Assembly (NCBI RefSeq): GCF_020991475.1
Contig: NZ_JAJMPA010000002.1
Location: 620,001-684,000, forward strand
From: Pedobacter sp. MC2016-14
GTDB lineage: Bacteria; Bacteroidota; Bacteroidia; Sphingobacteriales; Sphingobacteriaceae
DNA length: 64,000 nucleotides
Direction of reading: 5' to 3'
Each line of letters opens with the position of its first letter. Position 1 is the first letter of the stretch. Made by a program: the position numbers and the translations under genes. Shown piece by piece: positions 39,459 to 48,267 of the stretch. The notes under the pieces are model-generated. The model searched no databases, was not told where the DNA came from, and saw only the letters and a program-made list of their open reading frames with translations.

Positions 39459-41702
39459 TGTTGGACTGCTTTGCGTTTTTTCGTTAAAGGTTTTAGAAAG
39501 CTGTTCAAGCAGTGAAGCAATATTTATCGGTTTAGATAAGTAATCGTCCATCCCTGCACTAAAACAGGCATTCTTATCTTCAGACATTACATTTGCCGTC
39601 ATGGCCACAATTTTAGGCTGATGCCCTGCGAGTTTTCTAATGATCTGCGTGGCTTCCAATCCATCCATTTCTGGCATCAATACATCCATTAAGATCAAAT
39701 CGTAGGTTTTTTGATCAAACTTTTCAACTGCTTCTAAACCATTGCCAGCTAAGTCTGGCTCATACCCTAATTTATTCAGGATCCTTGTCGCCAGCTTGAT
39801 ATTTACCGGATGATCCTCTACCAGCAGGATTTGCAATGGGTATTTAATTGCAAATTCTACATTAAGTATATTGGTGTTTCCCCCTTTGTCCTGGACATTC
39901 AGCATTTGCTGATGTAAGGTCTGATTAACGATTTTTCTAAGTTGCTTCGCCTTTGCAGGTTTATTGATTACGGCTGCAAAAAGATCAGTATTTCTATGTT
40001 TGCCCTCATCTCCAACAGAACTTAACAAGATAATAGGGACATCGGTGTTTTTTGCTCTAATGGCCCTTGCCAGTTCTATGCCATCCATTTCGGGCATTTG
40101 CATATCGGTAATGATCATATCTGGTTTTTCAGCATCAGCAAGTAGATTAAGTGCTTCTTTTGGATCACTGCAAACAATAGGATGGAGGCTCCACTGTTCC
40201 AGCTGCCCTTTAAGTATCCTTAAATTGGTATGGTTATCGTCTATGATCAGCACTTTTTTACCCGCATTTTGAACCGGATCAACTGTAAGATATTGTTCAG
40301 TATCCGATAAGCCAGCTACAGATCTGATGTTAAAAGCAAATACGGTTCCCTGGTTAACCTTGCTGTTTACTTTTATGGTGCCATCCATTAGCTTTACTAA
40401 TTTCTCACTAATCACCAGGCCAAGCCCTGTTCCTCCATACTTGCGTGTGTTTGAAGAGTCAACCTGAGAAAATGGCTTAAATAGCTTATTCAGTTTTTCT
40501 TCTGGAATCCCGATCCCTGTATCACGGATTTCAAAAAGGATGTCTACCACGTCATCATAAGTGCCTAGATGTTTAACAGACAAATGTACCTCACCCTGGT
40601 TGGTAAATTTCATGGCGTTGCTAACCAGGTTGATCAAAATTTGACGTAAGCGAAAAGCATCTCCCACAAGTACTTCAGGCAAACGATGGTCAATTTCACA
40701 TAGAAGATCTATGTTCTGAACAGTTGCACGCTTAGCAAAGAGATCAATTACATCTTCTACACATTTATGAAGATCAAAACTGGTTTCTTCCAGATCCAGG
40801 TTGCCCGATTCAATTTTAGAATAGTCAAGGATATCGTTGATAACGTTTAATAAAGCCTCGCCGCTGGTATTGATCACATTTACATAGTCTTTTTGTTCCT
40901 CGTCGAGACTGGTTTCCGTTAAAAGAGAGGTCATACCCAGTACACCGTTCATAGGCGTACGGATCTCATGACTCATAGTGGCCAGGAATACACTTTTGGC
41001 CTGTGCAGCTTTCTCAGCATCCAGACGTGCATTAACCGCTTCCTGATTAGATATTTTAAGCTCGTGGTTTAACTTTTCCAACAACTCCTGGTGTTCCTTT
41101 TTTTCCTGGATATAAGCCATCATAGAAAGTTGGGTACCATTGTATTTGTGAAAGTGGTGCCCCCATAAACCAGCGATAAAAAAAATAACCCCGGTTAATA
41201 GTATGTGGAAAACGATAGTCCTGGTTTCCAGGTAATCAAATGTGGTAAAATATACTTCACCATAACCAAGGCTCTGAAGGTAATTGAGCGACATGTGATG
41301 GACAATCACAAAAACCAGCATTGGAATTTGAAGCTTCCAGTTCTGGTAGGTAATCAGGATGGCACTACCAATATAAGCAAAGAAGTGCATTTCAAACATG
41401 CCATGCATCTGGTAAATAAACTGGGCCATAAAAATGCCCAGGCAAACACTCAGCACATATTGGTAAAGATTTGACTCTGGAAGTGCCCATTTAACAGAAT
41501 AATAAGCAAGTAAGTTAAGTCCACCTACGCCTAAAGCAATTGTCCAGGTATCATAAAAACCTGCCAGCACAAGTCCTGTTATAAAGAAAGCGATAAGAAA
41601 ATAGTTGATCAGCCGGTCTGAGCGTTCTTTTACATTTAAATGGTAGGCTTCAAGTGTTTCCGTGATGTGCGCTAGCGGAGCATCAGATGTATGTATTGAC
41701 AT
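39453..41702 (-). CDS. Hybrid sensor histidine kinase with two receiver domains
   Basis: Membrane histidine kinase of 749 aa. About six N-terminal transmembrane helices (residues 30-190) contain paired His residues (MHGMFEMHFFAYIG, VIVHHMSLNYL) that could bind a ligand or metal. A coiled-coil linker leads to HisKA (His245 in TMSHEIRTPMNG) and an HATPase domain with GTGLGLVISEKLV. Two receiver domains follow, with phospho-acceptors Asp533 (ITDMQMPEMDG) and Asp673 (LMDVLMPEMDG). No DNA-binding output is present, so it probably signals through phosphotransfer to another protein. Its start is coupled to the stop of the upstream thioredoxin-like gene by a shared base (TAATG). Confidence 0.92.
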   Translation of the reverse strand: MSIHTSDAPLAHITETLEAYHLNVKERSDRLINYFLIAFFITGLVLAGFYDTWTIALGVGGLNLLAYYSVKWALPESNLYQYVLSVCLGIFMAQFIYQMHGMFEMHFFAYIGSAILITYQNWKLQIPMLVFVIVHHMSLNYLQSLGYGEVYFTTFDYLETRTIVFHILLTGVIFFIAGLWGHHFHKYNGTQLSMMAYIQEKKEHQELLEKLNHELKISNQEAVNARLDAEKAAQAKSVFLATMSHEIRTPMNGVLGMTSLLTETSLDEEQKDYVNVINTSGEALLNVINDILDYSKIESGNLDLEETSFDLHKCVEDVIDLFAKRATVQNIDLLCEIDHRLPEVLVGDAFRLRQILINLVSNAMKFTNQGEVHLSVKHLGTYDDVVDILFEIRDTGIGIPEEKLNKLFKPFSQVDSSNTRKYGGTGLGLVISEKLVKLMDGTIKVNSKVNQGTVFAFNIRSVAGLSDTEQYLTVDPVQNAGKKVLIIDDNHTNLRILKGQLEQWSLHPIVCSDPKEALNLLADAEKPDMIITDMQMPEMDGIELARAIRAKNTDVPIILLSSVGDEGKHRNTDLFAAVINKPAKAKQLRKIVNQTLHQQMLNVQDKGGNTNILNVEFAIKYPLQILLVEDHPVNIKLATRILNKLGYEPDLAGNGLEAVEKFDQKTYDLILMDVLMPEMDGLEATQIIRKLAGHQPKIVAMTANVMSEDKNACFSAGMDDYLSKPINIASLLEQLSKTFNEKTQSSPTL

Positions 41703-42298
41703 TATTTTTCACAATTTGGTAATGTGCAACCATAAGCCTTAAGGGCATACTTGTCAAGGCCATCTAATTTTGTATGTTTCACAATCCCTTCAATAGCCAT
41801 TTTTGCGTAATTGGTCTTCATATCTGTACAATAACGGCTTTTATTATAGTTTCCGCGGTAATAAAGTGTTTGGTCTTCTTTAATAAGTACAGCTTGCGGC
41901 GTAGAATACACACCACAGGTTGAAGCAAGCGTGCTGTCTGTGTAAACAGGTACTGTAATTCCAAATCGGCTTTGAATTTCAGCTTCTTTATAGCGCTTAG
42001 CAGACATCAATATTACCGCAAAATTCAACTGATCCTGATAGGTTTTTACTAAAGCTTTAAACTGATCGATATTAAAGCGGGAACAAGGACAATCAGGATT
42101 AAAAAAATGAAGGAATACTGGCTTATTGTTGTTTGGGCGAATCTGATCACTCAATGGTATTTTCTCTCCGGGATTAACAGTACGATAATTGGAAGGCACT
42201 GGGGTTGGTAGGCTGTATACAAATTGATTGTACCAAAAAAATGCACCGATAGCCACCATGAGGGTAGTAAGCCATGCTATAGTAAGCCATTTTTTCAT
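41702..42298 (-). CDS. Membrane-anchored thioredoxin-fold protein
   Basis: Protein of 198 aa with an N-terminal transmembrane segment (about 5-25) and a periplasmic thioredoxin-like domain. The active-site region reads FFNPDCPCSRFN, a CPC motif in place of the usual CxxC. Further Cys residues occur at TCGVYSTPQAVLI (with the cis-Pro), SRYCTDM and YGCTLPNC. It resembles the DUF6436-type redoxin group. It forms a two-gene operon with the hybrid kinase (1-nt overlap), so a redox-sensing partnership is possible. No exact function can be named. Confidence 0.7.
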   Translation of the reverse strand: MKKWLTIAWLTTLMVAIGAFFWYNQFVYSLPTPVPSNYRTVNPGEKIPLSDQIRPNNNKPVFLHFFNPDCPCSRFNIDQFKALVKTYQDQLNFAVILMSAKRYKEAEIQSRFGITVPVYTDSTLASTCGVYSTPQAVLIKEDQTLYYRGNYNKSRYCTDMKTNYAKMAIEGIVKHTKLDGLDKYALKAYGCTLPNCEK

Positions 42299-42508
42299 TT
42301 ATTTGGTAGGTTTGGTTGGTAATTTTTATAATCTGTTCATATACGTTTTTAATCATGTTTTAGATTTTAGCTGGACAAATTTTATAGGCAGTTCTTTTTT
42401 GCACTGGCTCGAACAGGTGACTATCTGATGTTTATTTGAGAATTATTCTAAATAATCTCTCTGTAGTTAACTTAACATTCCGTTAAATTTCCCGCAACCT
42501 GCCGTCAC

Positions 42509-42516
42509 TAAGTTTG
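42509..42516 (+). promoter_or_regulatory. -7 promoter box of the PhoX-like gene
   Basis: TAAGTTTG is a perfect TAnnTTTG match 20 nt before the ATG at 42537, which would give a short leader. The -33 region is AT-rich without a clear TTG. Confidence 0.55.
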
Positions 42517-42536
42517 CATTATATATAAATCAAACT

Positions 42537-44027
42537 ATGTCAAAAAAACTATTTAAAGCAAGAACGCTCACATTTGCTGTCGCTGCATTCGTTGCTTCAG
42601 CTATTGCCATCACCGCCTGTAAAAAGGACAGCAAGGATGAAGAAACAGAAACAGAGACTGCCATTGAACTCAAAGACTACTCTGTAAATCCTTCTCTGGT
42701 AAAGGCAATGACCGGTTTTGAAGGTCTGAAGATTACTACCCTGATCAGTAGTGATGATGTACTTCCTGAATCGCCAAACTTCGTTTTTGGTGCTCAGCCA
42801 GATGGTGCGGGAATCATCAAAAATCCGGCAGGCGAGGGTTTTATTATGATCAATAACCATGAAATTCTGCAATCTGTTTCCAGGGTGTATCTGGATAAAA
42901 ACTTTAAGCCAGTAAAAGGTGAGTACATTGTAGACTCAGATGGAGGGATGACCCGTTTGTGCTCGGCAACCCTGGCTACTCCGGAAGAGCATGGCTTTGC
43001 AAAAGCAACCTTCCTTACAGCTGGAGAAAGTGGTGCGGAATCTATGATCCACTCCATTGACCCATTTGCTGCGGCAGACAAGAAAAATAATCAACGCACT
43101 TTATCTGCCTTAGGAAGATGGAGTGCAGAGAATGCAGTACCATTGCCAAAAGGTTCTTATCCAGGTAAAACTGTCATTTTAATTGGTGAGGATGAAACAG
43201 ACGGTCAGCTTGCCATGTATGTTTCTAATGCACAGGGCGACTTGATAGGTGGCAAATTATATGCGATGAAACGTACCAACAATGACCCTGTAGAAACCAA
43301 TATGAGCAAAGGCACATCTTACGATGTAGAATTTGTGGAGCTTACTGATCCTAAAACTTCTACAGGTGCGCAGTTACAACAGCAAACCATAGATAAAAAA
43401 GCATTGATGCTGGCACGTGTTGAAGATATCGATTACAGAAAAGGCAGCGCAGCCAATGGTCGTGAGGTTTATTTTACTGCAACTGGTGTAAGTCAGGCTG
43501 ATAAAGTAACCCCGGTAAGCGGAAAAACGATGTGGGGAAGGGTTTATAAGCTGGTATTGGACGCAAATAATCCGCTGATAGGTAAATTGGAAGTGGCGGT
43601 AGACGGTCATGATAACCCAGGTAAAAGCATTGTAAATCCTGATAACCTATGCGTGACAGAAAACTATGTATATATCCAGGAAGACGGAGATTCATTTTAT
43701 AGAGATAACGATCACGATGGTACCATCTGGCAGTTTGCTATGGCTGCAAAAACGTTAAAACCTATGTTGCAAATGAACCACCGCAGAAGCGATGCTACTT
43801 TCAATTCTAAATACAATTCTGTAAATAGTCAGCTTACCAGTAGCTGGGAGTACGGTGCGATGTACGACATTTCTTCAATGACGGGTATTCCGGATAGCTT
43901 TATAGTTAATTTGCATCCACATACCTGGCAGGATGCCAAATACAGAAATGCCGATGGTGGAACCACTCGCCTAACAAACAACAGCGAAGGCGGGCAAGTT
44001 GTAATTGTTCGCGGTATAGCAAGATAA
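42537..44027 (+). CDS. PhoX-like (DUF839) lipoprotein, possible phosphatase
   Basis: Lipoprotein of 496 aa with signal and Cys28 (ITACKKD). The sequence matches the PhoX/DUF839 propeller family: FGAQPDGAGIIKNPAGEGFIMINNHE, DSDGGMTRLCSATLATPEEHGF, ILIGEDETDGQLAMYV, and the C-terminal NPDNLCVTENYVYIQEDG. PhoX phosphatases bind iron and calcium through a Cys and several acidic residues. A conserved-looking Cys (RLCSAT) and Glu/Asp clusters are present, but I cannot confirm the full metal site. It would act at the envelope, releasing phosphate or binding a ligand. It is followed by a terminator and then a di-heme peroxidase, a frequent neighbour. Confidence 0.72.
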   Translation: MSKKLFKARTLTFAVAAFVASAIAITACKKDSKDEETETETAIELKDYSVNPSLVKAMTGFEGLKITTLISSDDVLPESPNFVFGAQPDGAGIIKNPAGEGFIMINNHEILQSVSRVYLDKNFKPVKGEYIVDSDGGMTRLCSATLATPEEHGFAKATFLTAGESGAESMIHSIDPFAAADKKNNQRTLSALGRWSAENAVPLPKGSYPGKTVILIGEDETDGQLAMYVSNAQGDLIGGKLYAMKRTNNDPVETNMSKGTSYDVEFVELTDPKTSTGAQLQQQTIDKKALMLARVEDIDYRKGSAANGREVYFTATGVSQADKVTPVSGKTMWGRVYKLVLDANNPLIGKLEVAVDGHDNPGKSIVNPDNLCVTENYVYIQEDGDSFYRDNDHDGTIWQFAMAAKTLKPMLQMNHRRSDATFNSKYNSVNSQLTSSWEYGAMYDISSMTGIPDSFIVNLHPHTWQDAKYRNADGGTTRLTNNSEGGQVVIVRGIAR

Positions 44028-44048
44028 TAACCTTTTCTTTTAAAATTA

Positions 44049-44085
44049 TCCCTCCAGATGCAGGTTATGCACTGGGGGGATTTTT
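44049..44085 (+). terminator. Terminator between the PhoX-like and peroxidase genes
   Basis: Stem TCCCTCCAG (44049-44057) and CTGGGGGGA (44072-44080) pairs with one G-U; inner TGCA/TGCA pairing extends it, and five T follow. It ends 17 nt before the next ATG. Confidence 0.75.
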
Positions 44086-44102
44086 CGTTAACACAGCCGA
44101 AC

Positions 44103-45878
44103 ATGATCAGAATTAAAAAACTTGCTATTTTTTCTACACTTATTGCACTCGTAACATTACCTTCTATTTTTTGCGTGCATAAAGAAGAAGTGCCTGTATT
44201 GCAGGTTAAGGGTGTTTTTGAATCAGAATTAACCATTCTTCAAAATATAGTAGATCAGGAGCTTTTTCCTGCCGTTAAAAAAAGTGACGAAATTAACATC
44301 AAAAAAAGTTTTCTTAAAGCAAGGAACCAGTACAAAAGGATTGAATATTACTTTGAATATTTCTTCCCTACAACAGCTGTTCTGGTAAATGGCGCAGCCA
44401 TTGATGAAATAGAACTTGGAGAAAATTTGATTAAGCAACCTTCCGGGTTTCAGGTAATGGAAGAACTTGTGTACGATACACCCGATAAAGAAAATAGGGA
44501 AAACTTATTAAATGAAGTGCAGAAGATGCAATTGAACCTCAAACGTACAGCCCGGTACAATGCGCAGTATCAGCTTACAGATGCGCAGTTGTTTGATGCC
44601 GTACGACTGGAAATATTTCGCATCACGAGCCTGGGGATTACCGGATTTGACACACCTGCATCATTGCAGGGCTTGCCAGAAACTATTTCTGCTCTGGAAG
44701 GTATTAAAAGTGTGTTGTTGAATTATAAAGGACATGAACAGGCAGATCAAATATTGGAGGCCGCCCTTAGCTATATCAAAAATAATCCTGATTTTAACAC
44801 TTTTAACAGGTTAGACTTTACAACCAAATACCTGCAACCAATTAATCAAAACATAGCCCAGCTGCGTAAAATAAACCATATTGAAGCAGTTGCAGGCGGT
44901 TCTGCCATGTCAGATACTGCGACAACACTATTTGAAAAAAATGCGTTAAACATCAACAAGTTTGTAGGCAATTACACGGAGTACTTAAACAATGAAAAAG
45001 CTGCATTAGGTAAATTGCTTTTCAATAGTACCATTTTATCAAATGGAGGAAACAAAAGCTGTGCAAGCTGCCACCATGAAAGTGCTGCGTTTACGGATGG
45101 ATTGGCAATTGCCAAGGGGGCAAGTAGAAACACACCAACTTTAATTTATGCCGGTTATCAGCGGGCATTCTTTTATGACCTTAAAGCAGGCACACTTGAA
45201 GATCAGGCATTAGATGTTGTGCACAATAAACAAGAAATGGATGGCTCTCTAAAAGAGGCATCTGTTAGGATAAATAAAAACAAAGCGCTAAGGGCAGAAT
45301 TTGCTAAGGTATTTGGCGATAAAAATACCTCGGCAAACCCATGGAATATACAACATGTGTTGGCAAGCTATATCCGATCATTAGCACCATTTTCTTCGAG
45401 GTTAGACAAATATATGCAGGGAGATGAACGGCAGCTCAACGCAGAAGAAAAAGCCGGTTATAACTTATTTATGGGAAAGGCAAAATGTGGCAGCTGTCAT
45501 TTTGCACCGCTTTTTAATGGAACACCATCACCTTTATTTAACAAAAGCGAAGCCGAGGTATTGGGCTTACCAGCTAAAGCCGATACAGCAAAGGCCAAAT
45601 TAGATGAAGATCCCGGCCGGTTCACTTTAAACCCTTACCCTCAATATCAACATGCATTTAAGACTACAACATTACGCAATGTTTCAAGGACTGCTCCATA
45701 TATGCACAATGGCGCTTACCAAACATTAGAACAGGTTTTGGATTTTTACAATAGAGGTGGGGGAGCCGGAATTGGCATCAATTTGGAAAACCAGACGCTA
45801 GCCCCTGAGCCACTGAATTTGGATAAAAAAGAAATTAAATCCATTGTTGCTTTTTTAAAGACATTGGACGACCAGTAA
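44103..45878 (+). CDS. Di-heme cytochrome c peroxidase fused to an N-terminal imelysin-like helical region
   Basis: Envelope protein of 591 aa. The ATG at 44103 is chosen because the in-frame start at 44058 lies inside the terminator. A signal or lipid anchor (SIFCVHKEE, Cys20) is followed by about 250 residues of mostly helical sequence (DQELFPAVKKSDEINIKKSF and similar) resembling imelysin-like or CcP-associated helical domains. The C-terminal half is a MauG/CcpA-type peroxidase with two c-type heme sites: CASCH at 320-324 and CGSCH at 462-466. ATTLRNVSRTAPYMHNGAYQTLEQVLDFYNRGG provides the typical distal ligand region. It may reduce peroxide or oxidise a protein partner. The neighbouring PhoX-like protein could be that partner. 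Confidence 0.85.
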   Translation: MIRIKKLAIFSTLIALVTLPSIFCVHKEEVPVLQVKGVFESELTILQNIVDQELFPAVKKSDEINIKKSFLKARNQYKRIEYYFEYFFPTTAVLVNGAAIDEIELGENLIKQPSGFQVMEELVYDTPDKENRENLLNEVQKMQLNLKRTARYNAQYQLTDAQLFDAVRLEIFRITSLGITGFDTPASLQGLPETISALEGIKSVLLNYKGHEQADQILEAALSYIKNNPDFNTFNRLDFTTKYLQPINQNIAQLRKINHIEAVAGGSAMSDTATTLFEKNALNINKFVGNYTEYLNNEKAALGKLLFNSTILSNGGNKSCASCHHESAAFTDGLAIAKGASRNTPTLIYAGYQRAFFYDLKAGTLEDQALDVVHNKQEMDGSLKEASVRINKNKALRAEFAKVFGDKNTSANPWNIQHVLASYIRSLAPFSSRLDKYMQGDERQLNAEEKAGYNLFMGKAKCGSCHFAPLFNGTPSPLFNKSEAEVLGLPAKADTAKAKLDEDPGRFTLNPYPQYQHAFKTTTLRNVSRTAPYMHNGAYQTLEQVLDFYNRGGGAGIGINLENQTLAPEPLNLDKKEIKSIVAFLKTLDDQ

Positions 45879-45895
45879 ACTCATTAGATATATAA

Positions 45896-45933
45896 CTTAT
45901 TAAACTTTCAGTTATTTTTGAAAGTTTAATAAG
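45896..45933. promoter_or_regulatory. Perfect inverted-repeat operator of the GbsR/MarR-type regulator
   Basis: Two 15-bp arms, CTTATTAAACTTTCA and its exact reverse complement TGAAAGTTTAATAAG, are separated by GTTATTTT. The site covers the -33 region of the promoter at 45939. A degenerate copy with the same 8-nt spacer precedes the next operon. Confidence 0.8.
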
Positions 45934-45938
45934 TTTAG

Positions 45939-45946
45939 TATATTTG
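45939..45946 (+). promoter_or_regulatory. -7 promoter box of the regulator gene, nearly leaderless
   Basis: TATATTTG fits TAnnTTTG exactly, with TTTTTG at 45915-45920 as a -33 candidate (18-nt spacing). The ATG at 45950 starts 4 nt after the box, so the mRNA should be leaderless or nearly so. Confidence 0.65.
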
Positions 45947-45949
45947 TGC

Positions 45950-46456
45950 ATGGAATTAGCAGAAGGAAAACAGAAATTCATAGAGGCCTGGGGTAAACTA
46001 GGCTCTGAATGGGGAATTAACCGCACCATGGCACAAGTTCATGCTTTGCTGCTGATTTCGCCTGAAGCACTGACTACAGAAGAGATCATGGAAACGCTTA
46101 ATATTTCAAGAGGCAACGCCAACATGACTTTAAGAGATTTGATTGGTTGGGGTTTAATTGAAAAACAGCACAAAGCAGGGGAGCGCAAGGAATATTTTTT
46201 TGCAGATAAAGATACCTGGAACATTGCAAGGCAAGTGGCTAAAGAACGCAGAAAACGTGAGCTTGATCCGGTATTGAAAATTTTAGCAGAGCTGAGTCAG
46301 TTGGAAGGTGATAAAAAAGATCCGCAGTTTGCGACATTCAATAAATCTATCAATGATATTAATAAGTTAGCGAAAAATGTAGACAAGACTTTAGATACCA
46401 TGCTTAAAGCTGAAGAAAGCTGGTTTTGGAGTTCAATTTTTAAAATCTTCAAGTAA
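45950..46456 (+). CDS. GbsR/MarR-family transcriptional regulator
   Basis: Cytoplasmic winged-helix regulator of 168 aa. The ATG at 45950 is used instead of a TTG two codons earlier because it sits at the expected transcription start. The winged helix is at about 18-95: WGINRTMAQVHALLLISPEALTTEEIMETLNISRGNANMTLRDLIGWGLI, the GbsR pattern. KAGERKEYFFADKDTW forms the wing. The C-terminal helices probably dimerise. It is likely autoregulated through the inverted repeat at 45896-45933 and likely controls the following four-gene operon through a related site. The effector is unknown; GbsR relatives sense choline or fatty or organic compounds. Confidence 0.9.
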   Translation: MELAEGKQKFIEAWGKLGSEWGINRTMAQVHALLLISPEALTTEEIMETLNISRGNANMTLRDLIGWGLIEKQHKAGERKEYFFADKDTWNIARQVAKERRKRELDPVLKILAELSQLEGDKKDPQFATFNKSINDINKLAKNVDKTLDTMLKAEESWFWSSIFKIFK

Positions 46457-46466
46457 GATTTTTTTT
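46442..46466 (+). terminator. Terminator overlapping the regulator stop codon
   Basis: Stem AAAATCTT (46442-46449) and AAGATTTT (46455-46462), loop CAAGT, with further T to 46466. It includes the TAA stop. It separates the regulator from the next operon. Confidence 0.7.
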
Positions 46467-46473
46467 ATCAGTG

Positions 46474-46503
46474 TAAGTTTCAAAAATTACTGAAAGTTTA
46501 ATA
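46474..46503. promoter_or_regulatory. Second, degenerate operator in front of the DCC operon
   Basis: TAAGTTTCA, 8-nt spacer AAAATTAC, then TGAAAGTTTAATA. The right arm is identical to 13 nt of the operator at 45896-45933 and the left arm keeps TTTCA with the same spacer length. It lies 8 nt before the ATG at 46512. Confidence 0.65.
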
Positions 46504-46511
46504 TTTAATGT

Positions 46512-47330
46512 ATGAAAACGCTAAAGAACCACCTGATCCTTTTCGATGCAGAATGTCCGATGTGTAAAATGTATACCCAAAGTTTTGTGAGTTTGGGGAT
46601 TTTAGAGAAAAACGGTAGGACTGCTTACCAGGAACTTCCACAAGAGGCTTGTCCGATGTTAGACAGGCAACGTGCTGTCAACGAAATTGCAATCGTAAAC
46701 CAGGAAACAGGAGAAGTAACCTTCGGAATTGAGAGTCTGTTTAAAATTTTCTCTGTCGCTATTCCCCTTCTAAAACCACTTTTTAATTTTAGTCCTTTCG
46801 TTTGGCTCATGAGCAAAGTTTACGCTTTTGTTTCCTACAACAGAAGGGTAATAGTACCACCAAGTGCAGAAGAAGGCGGGCTGCAGCCAACCTTTCGTTT
46901 AAGGTACCGCATTGCCTATTTGATCTTTACCTGGGGCATTACTGCTTATATACTATCTGCATATGCTAATACCATGAACGGTCTTCTTCCGGAAGCTCCG
47001 TTTTATCGGGAATATTTAATCTGTGGTGGCCAAATTTTGTTCCAGGGAATGGTTGTCAGTTTTGTAAGTCGGCAGAAGCGCTGGGAGTATCTAGGCAACA
47101 TGATGACCATATCTTTTGCTGGGGCATTATTGCTTTTACCCGGGCTTTTGCTTTCTAAATTATTTGATATGAATGCAATATGTTACGCAGCTTGGTTTAT
47201 GTTTGTTGCCGGGCTGATGTTTCTGGAACATATTCGCAGAACTAGGCTGCTTAGTTTAGGCTGGACGCTAACCATCAGTTGGTTTACGTACCGTTTACTC
47301 GTTTTATCATTTATCCTTTTAAACCAATAA
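46512..47330 (+). CDS. DCC-family thiol-disulfide oxidoreductase with C-terminal membrane helices
   Basis: Protein of 272 aa. The N-terminal DUF393/DCC domain has the family signature FDAECPMCK with Cys15 and Cys18, near a hydrophobic first strand. The second half has about four transmembrane helices (residues 145-270), for example LIFTWGITAYILSAYA and FAGALLLLPGLLLSKLF. Family members are predicted thiol-disulfide exchange proteins; substrates are unknown. The membrane fusion is longer than the typical 130-aa DCC protein. It is the first gene of the operon controlled by the regulator at 45950; the next gene starts 1 nt after its stop. Confidence 0.8.
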   Translation: MKTLKNHLILFDAECPMCKMYTQSFVSLGILEKNGRTAYQELPQEACPMLDRQRAVNEIAIVNQETGEVTFGIESLFKIFSVAIPLLKPLFNFSPFVWLMSKVYAFVSYNRRVIVPPSAEEGGLQPTFRLRYRIAYLIFTWGITAYILSAYANTMNGLLPEAPFYREYLICGGQILFQGMVVSFVSRQKRWEYLGNMMTISFAGALLLLPGLLLSKLFDMNAICYAAWFMFVAGLMFLEHIRRTRLLSLGWTLTISWFTYRLLVLSFILLNQ

Positions 47331-47331
47331 C

Positions 47332-48258
47332 ATGAAACACCGTAAAATTGTACTCGCCGGAGGTAACGGATACCTTGGTGGAGTTTTGGCAGAATATTAC
47401 AGGCCTTTAGCAGAGGAGGTTGTTATTTTAAGCCGAAAACCAGCGCCACAAACAGGAAACATTAAAACAGTAGTTTGGGATGCACTTCATGAAGGTGAAT
47501 GGGTTGACAGCTTGACTGGTGCAGATTTGCTCATCAATTTATGTGGCAAAAATGTTAATTGCCGATACACCGAAAAAAACAGAGCAGAAATTATCAGATC
47601 CAGAGTGCTGCCTACAGAATTACTAGGTAAGGCAATCGAGAAAATGTCGCAACCTCCGGCACTCTGGATCAATATTACCTCTGCAACAGTTTATCGCCAT
47701 GCTGAAGACCATCCTCAGGATGAAGAAACTGGAGAAATAGGACATGGTTTTTCTATTGAAGTGTGCCGAAGATGGGAGGAATCTTTTTTTAATACGAATA
47801 CCCCACTAACCAGAAAGGTAGCACTAAGGATGGGCATTGTATTGGGGAGGGCTGATGGTGCTTTTCCACGCTTGTTTAATTTGGTTAAATGTGGTTTAGG
47901 TGGAAAACAGGGTGATGGGCAGCAATATATGTCATGGATCCATGAACAGGATGCAGCAAAATGTACAGATTGGGTTTTGCAAAACAAAGCGCTGGATGGA
48001 GTCATCAATTGCACAGCACCAGCGCCACTAAAGAATGTAGATTTCATGGCTCAAATTAGGAAAGCCTGGGGGGTGCCTTTTGGCTTGCCTGCCCCAACCT
48101 GGTTGCTAAGCATCGGCGTGCTACTCATCGGTACAGAGTTGGAACTTATTCTAAAAAGTCGCTGGGTTTTACCAAAACGACTGCTAGACAGCGGCTATGT
48201 CTTCGTTTTTCCGAAAGCTGAGCATGCCATTAAGGACATTATTAGCATAAGAATTTAA
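47332..48258 (+). CDS. TIGR01777-family NAD(P)-binding epimerase-like protein
   Basis: Extended short-chain dehydrogenase of 308 aa related to the YfcH/TIGR01777 group. The Rossmann motif is VLAGGNGYLGGVLAEYY (about 6-23). Also present are LINLCGKNVNCRYTEKNRAEI, the signature SRVLPTELL, the WINITSATVYRH segment and a C-terminal DUF1731 region (PAPTWLLSIG). The biochemical substrate of this family is unknown, though the group is structurally like nucleoside-sugar epimerases. It is the second gene of the DCC operon, and the SRPBCC gene begins 9 nt later. Confidence 0.88.
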   Translation: MKHRKIVLAGGNGYLGGVLAEYYRPLAEEVVILSRKPAPQTGNIKTVVWDALHEGEWVDSLTGADLLINLCGKNVNCRYTEKNRAEIIRSRVLPTELLGKAIEKMSQPPALWINITSATVYRHAEDHPQDEETGEIGHGFSIEVCRRWEESFFNTNTPLTRKVALRMGIVLGRADGAFPRLFNLVKCGLGGKQGDGQQYMSWIHEQDAAKCTDWVLQNKALDGVINCTAPAPLKNVDFMAQIRKAWGVPFGLPAPTWLLSIGVLLIGTELELILKSRWVLPKRLLDSGYVFVFPKAEHAIKDIISIRI

Positions 48259-48267
48259 TAAAGTAAT

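Noticed and set aside
39964..40272. Open frames opposite the hybrid kinase and many other antisense frames over 60 codons
   Set aside because: They lie wholly opposite genes with clear domains and show no family features; they are shadows.
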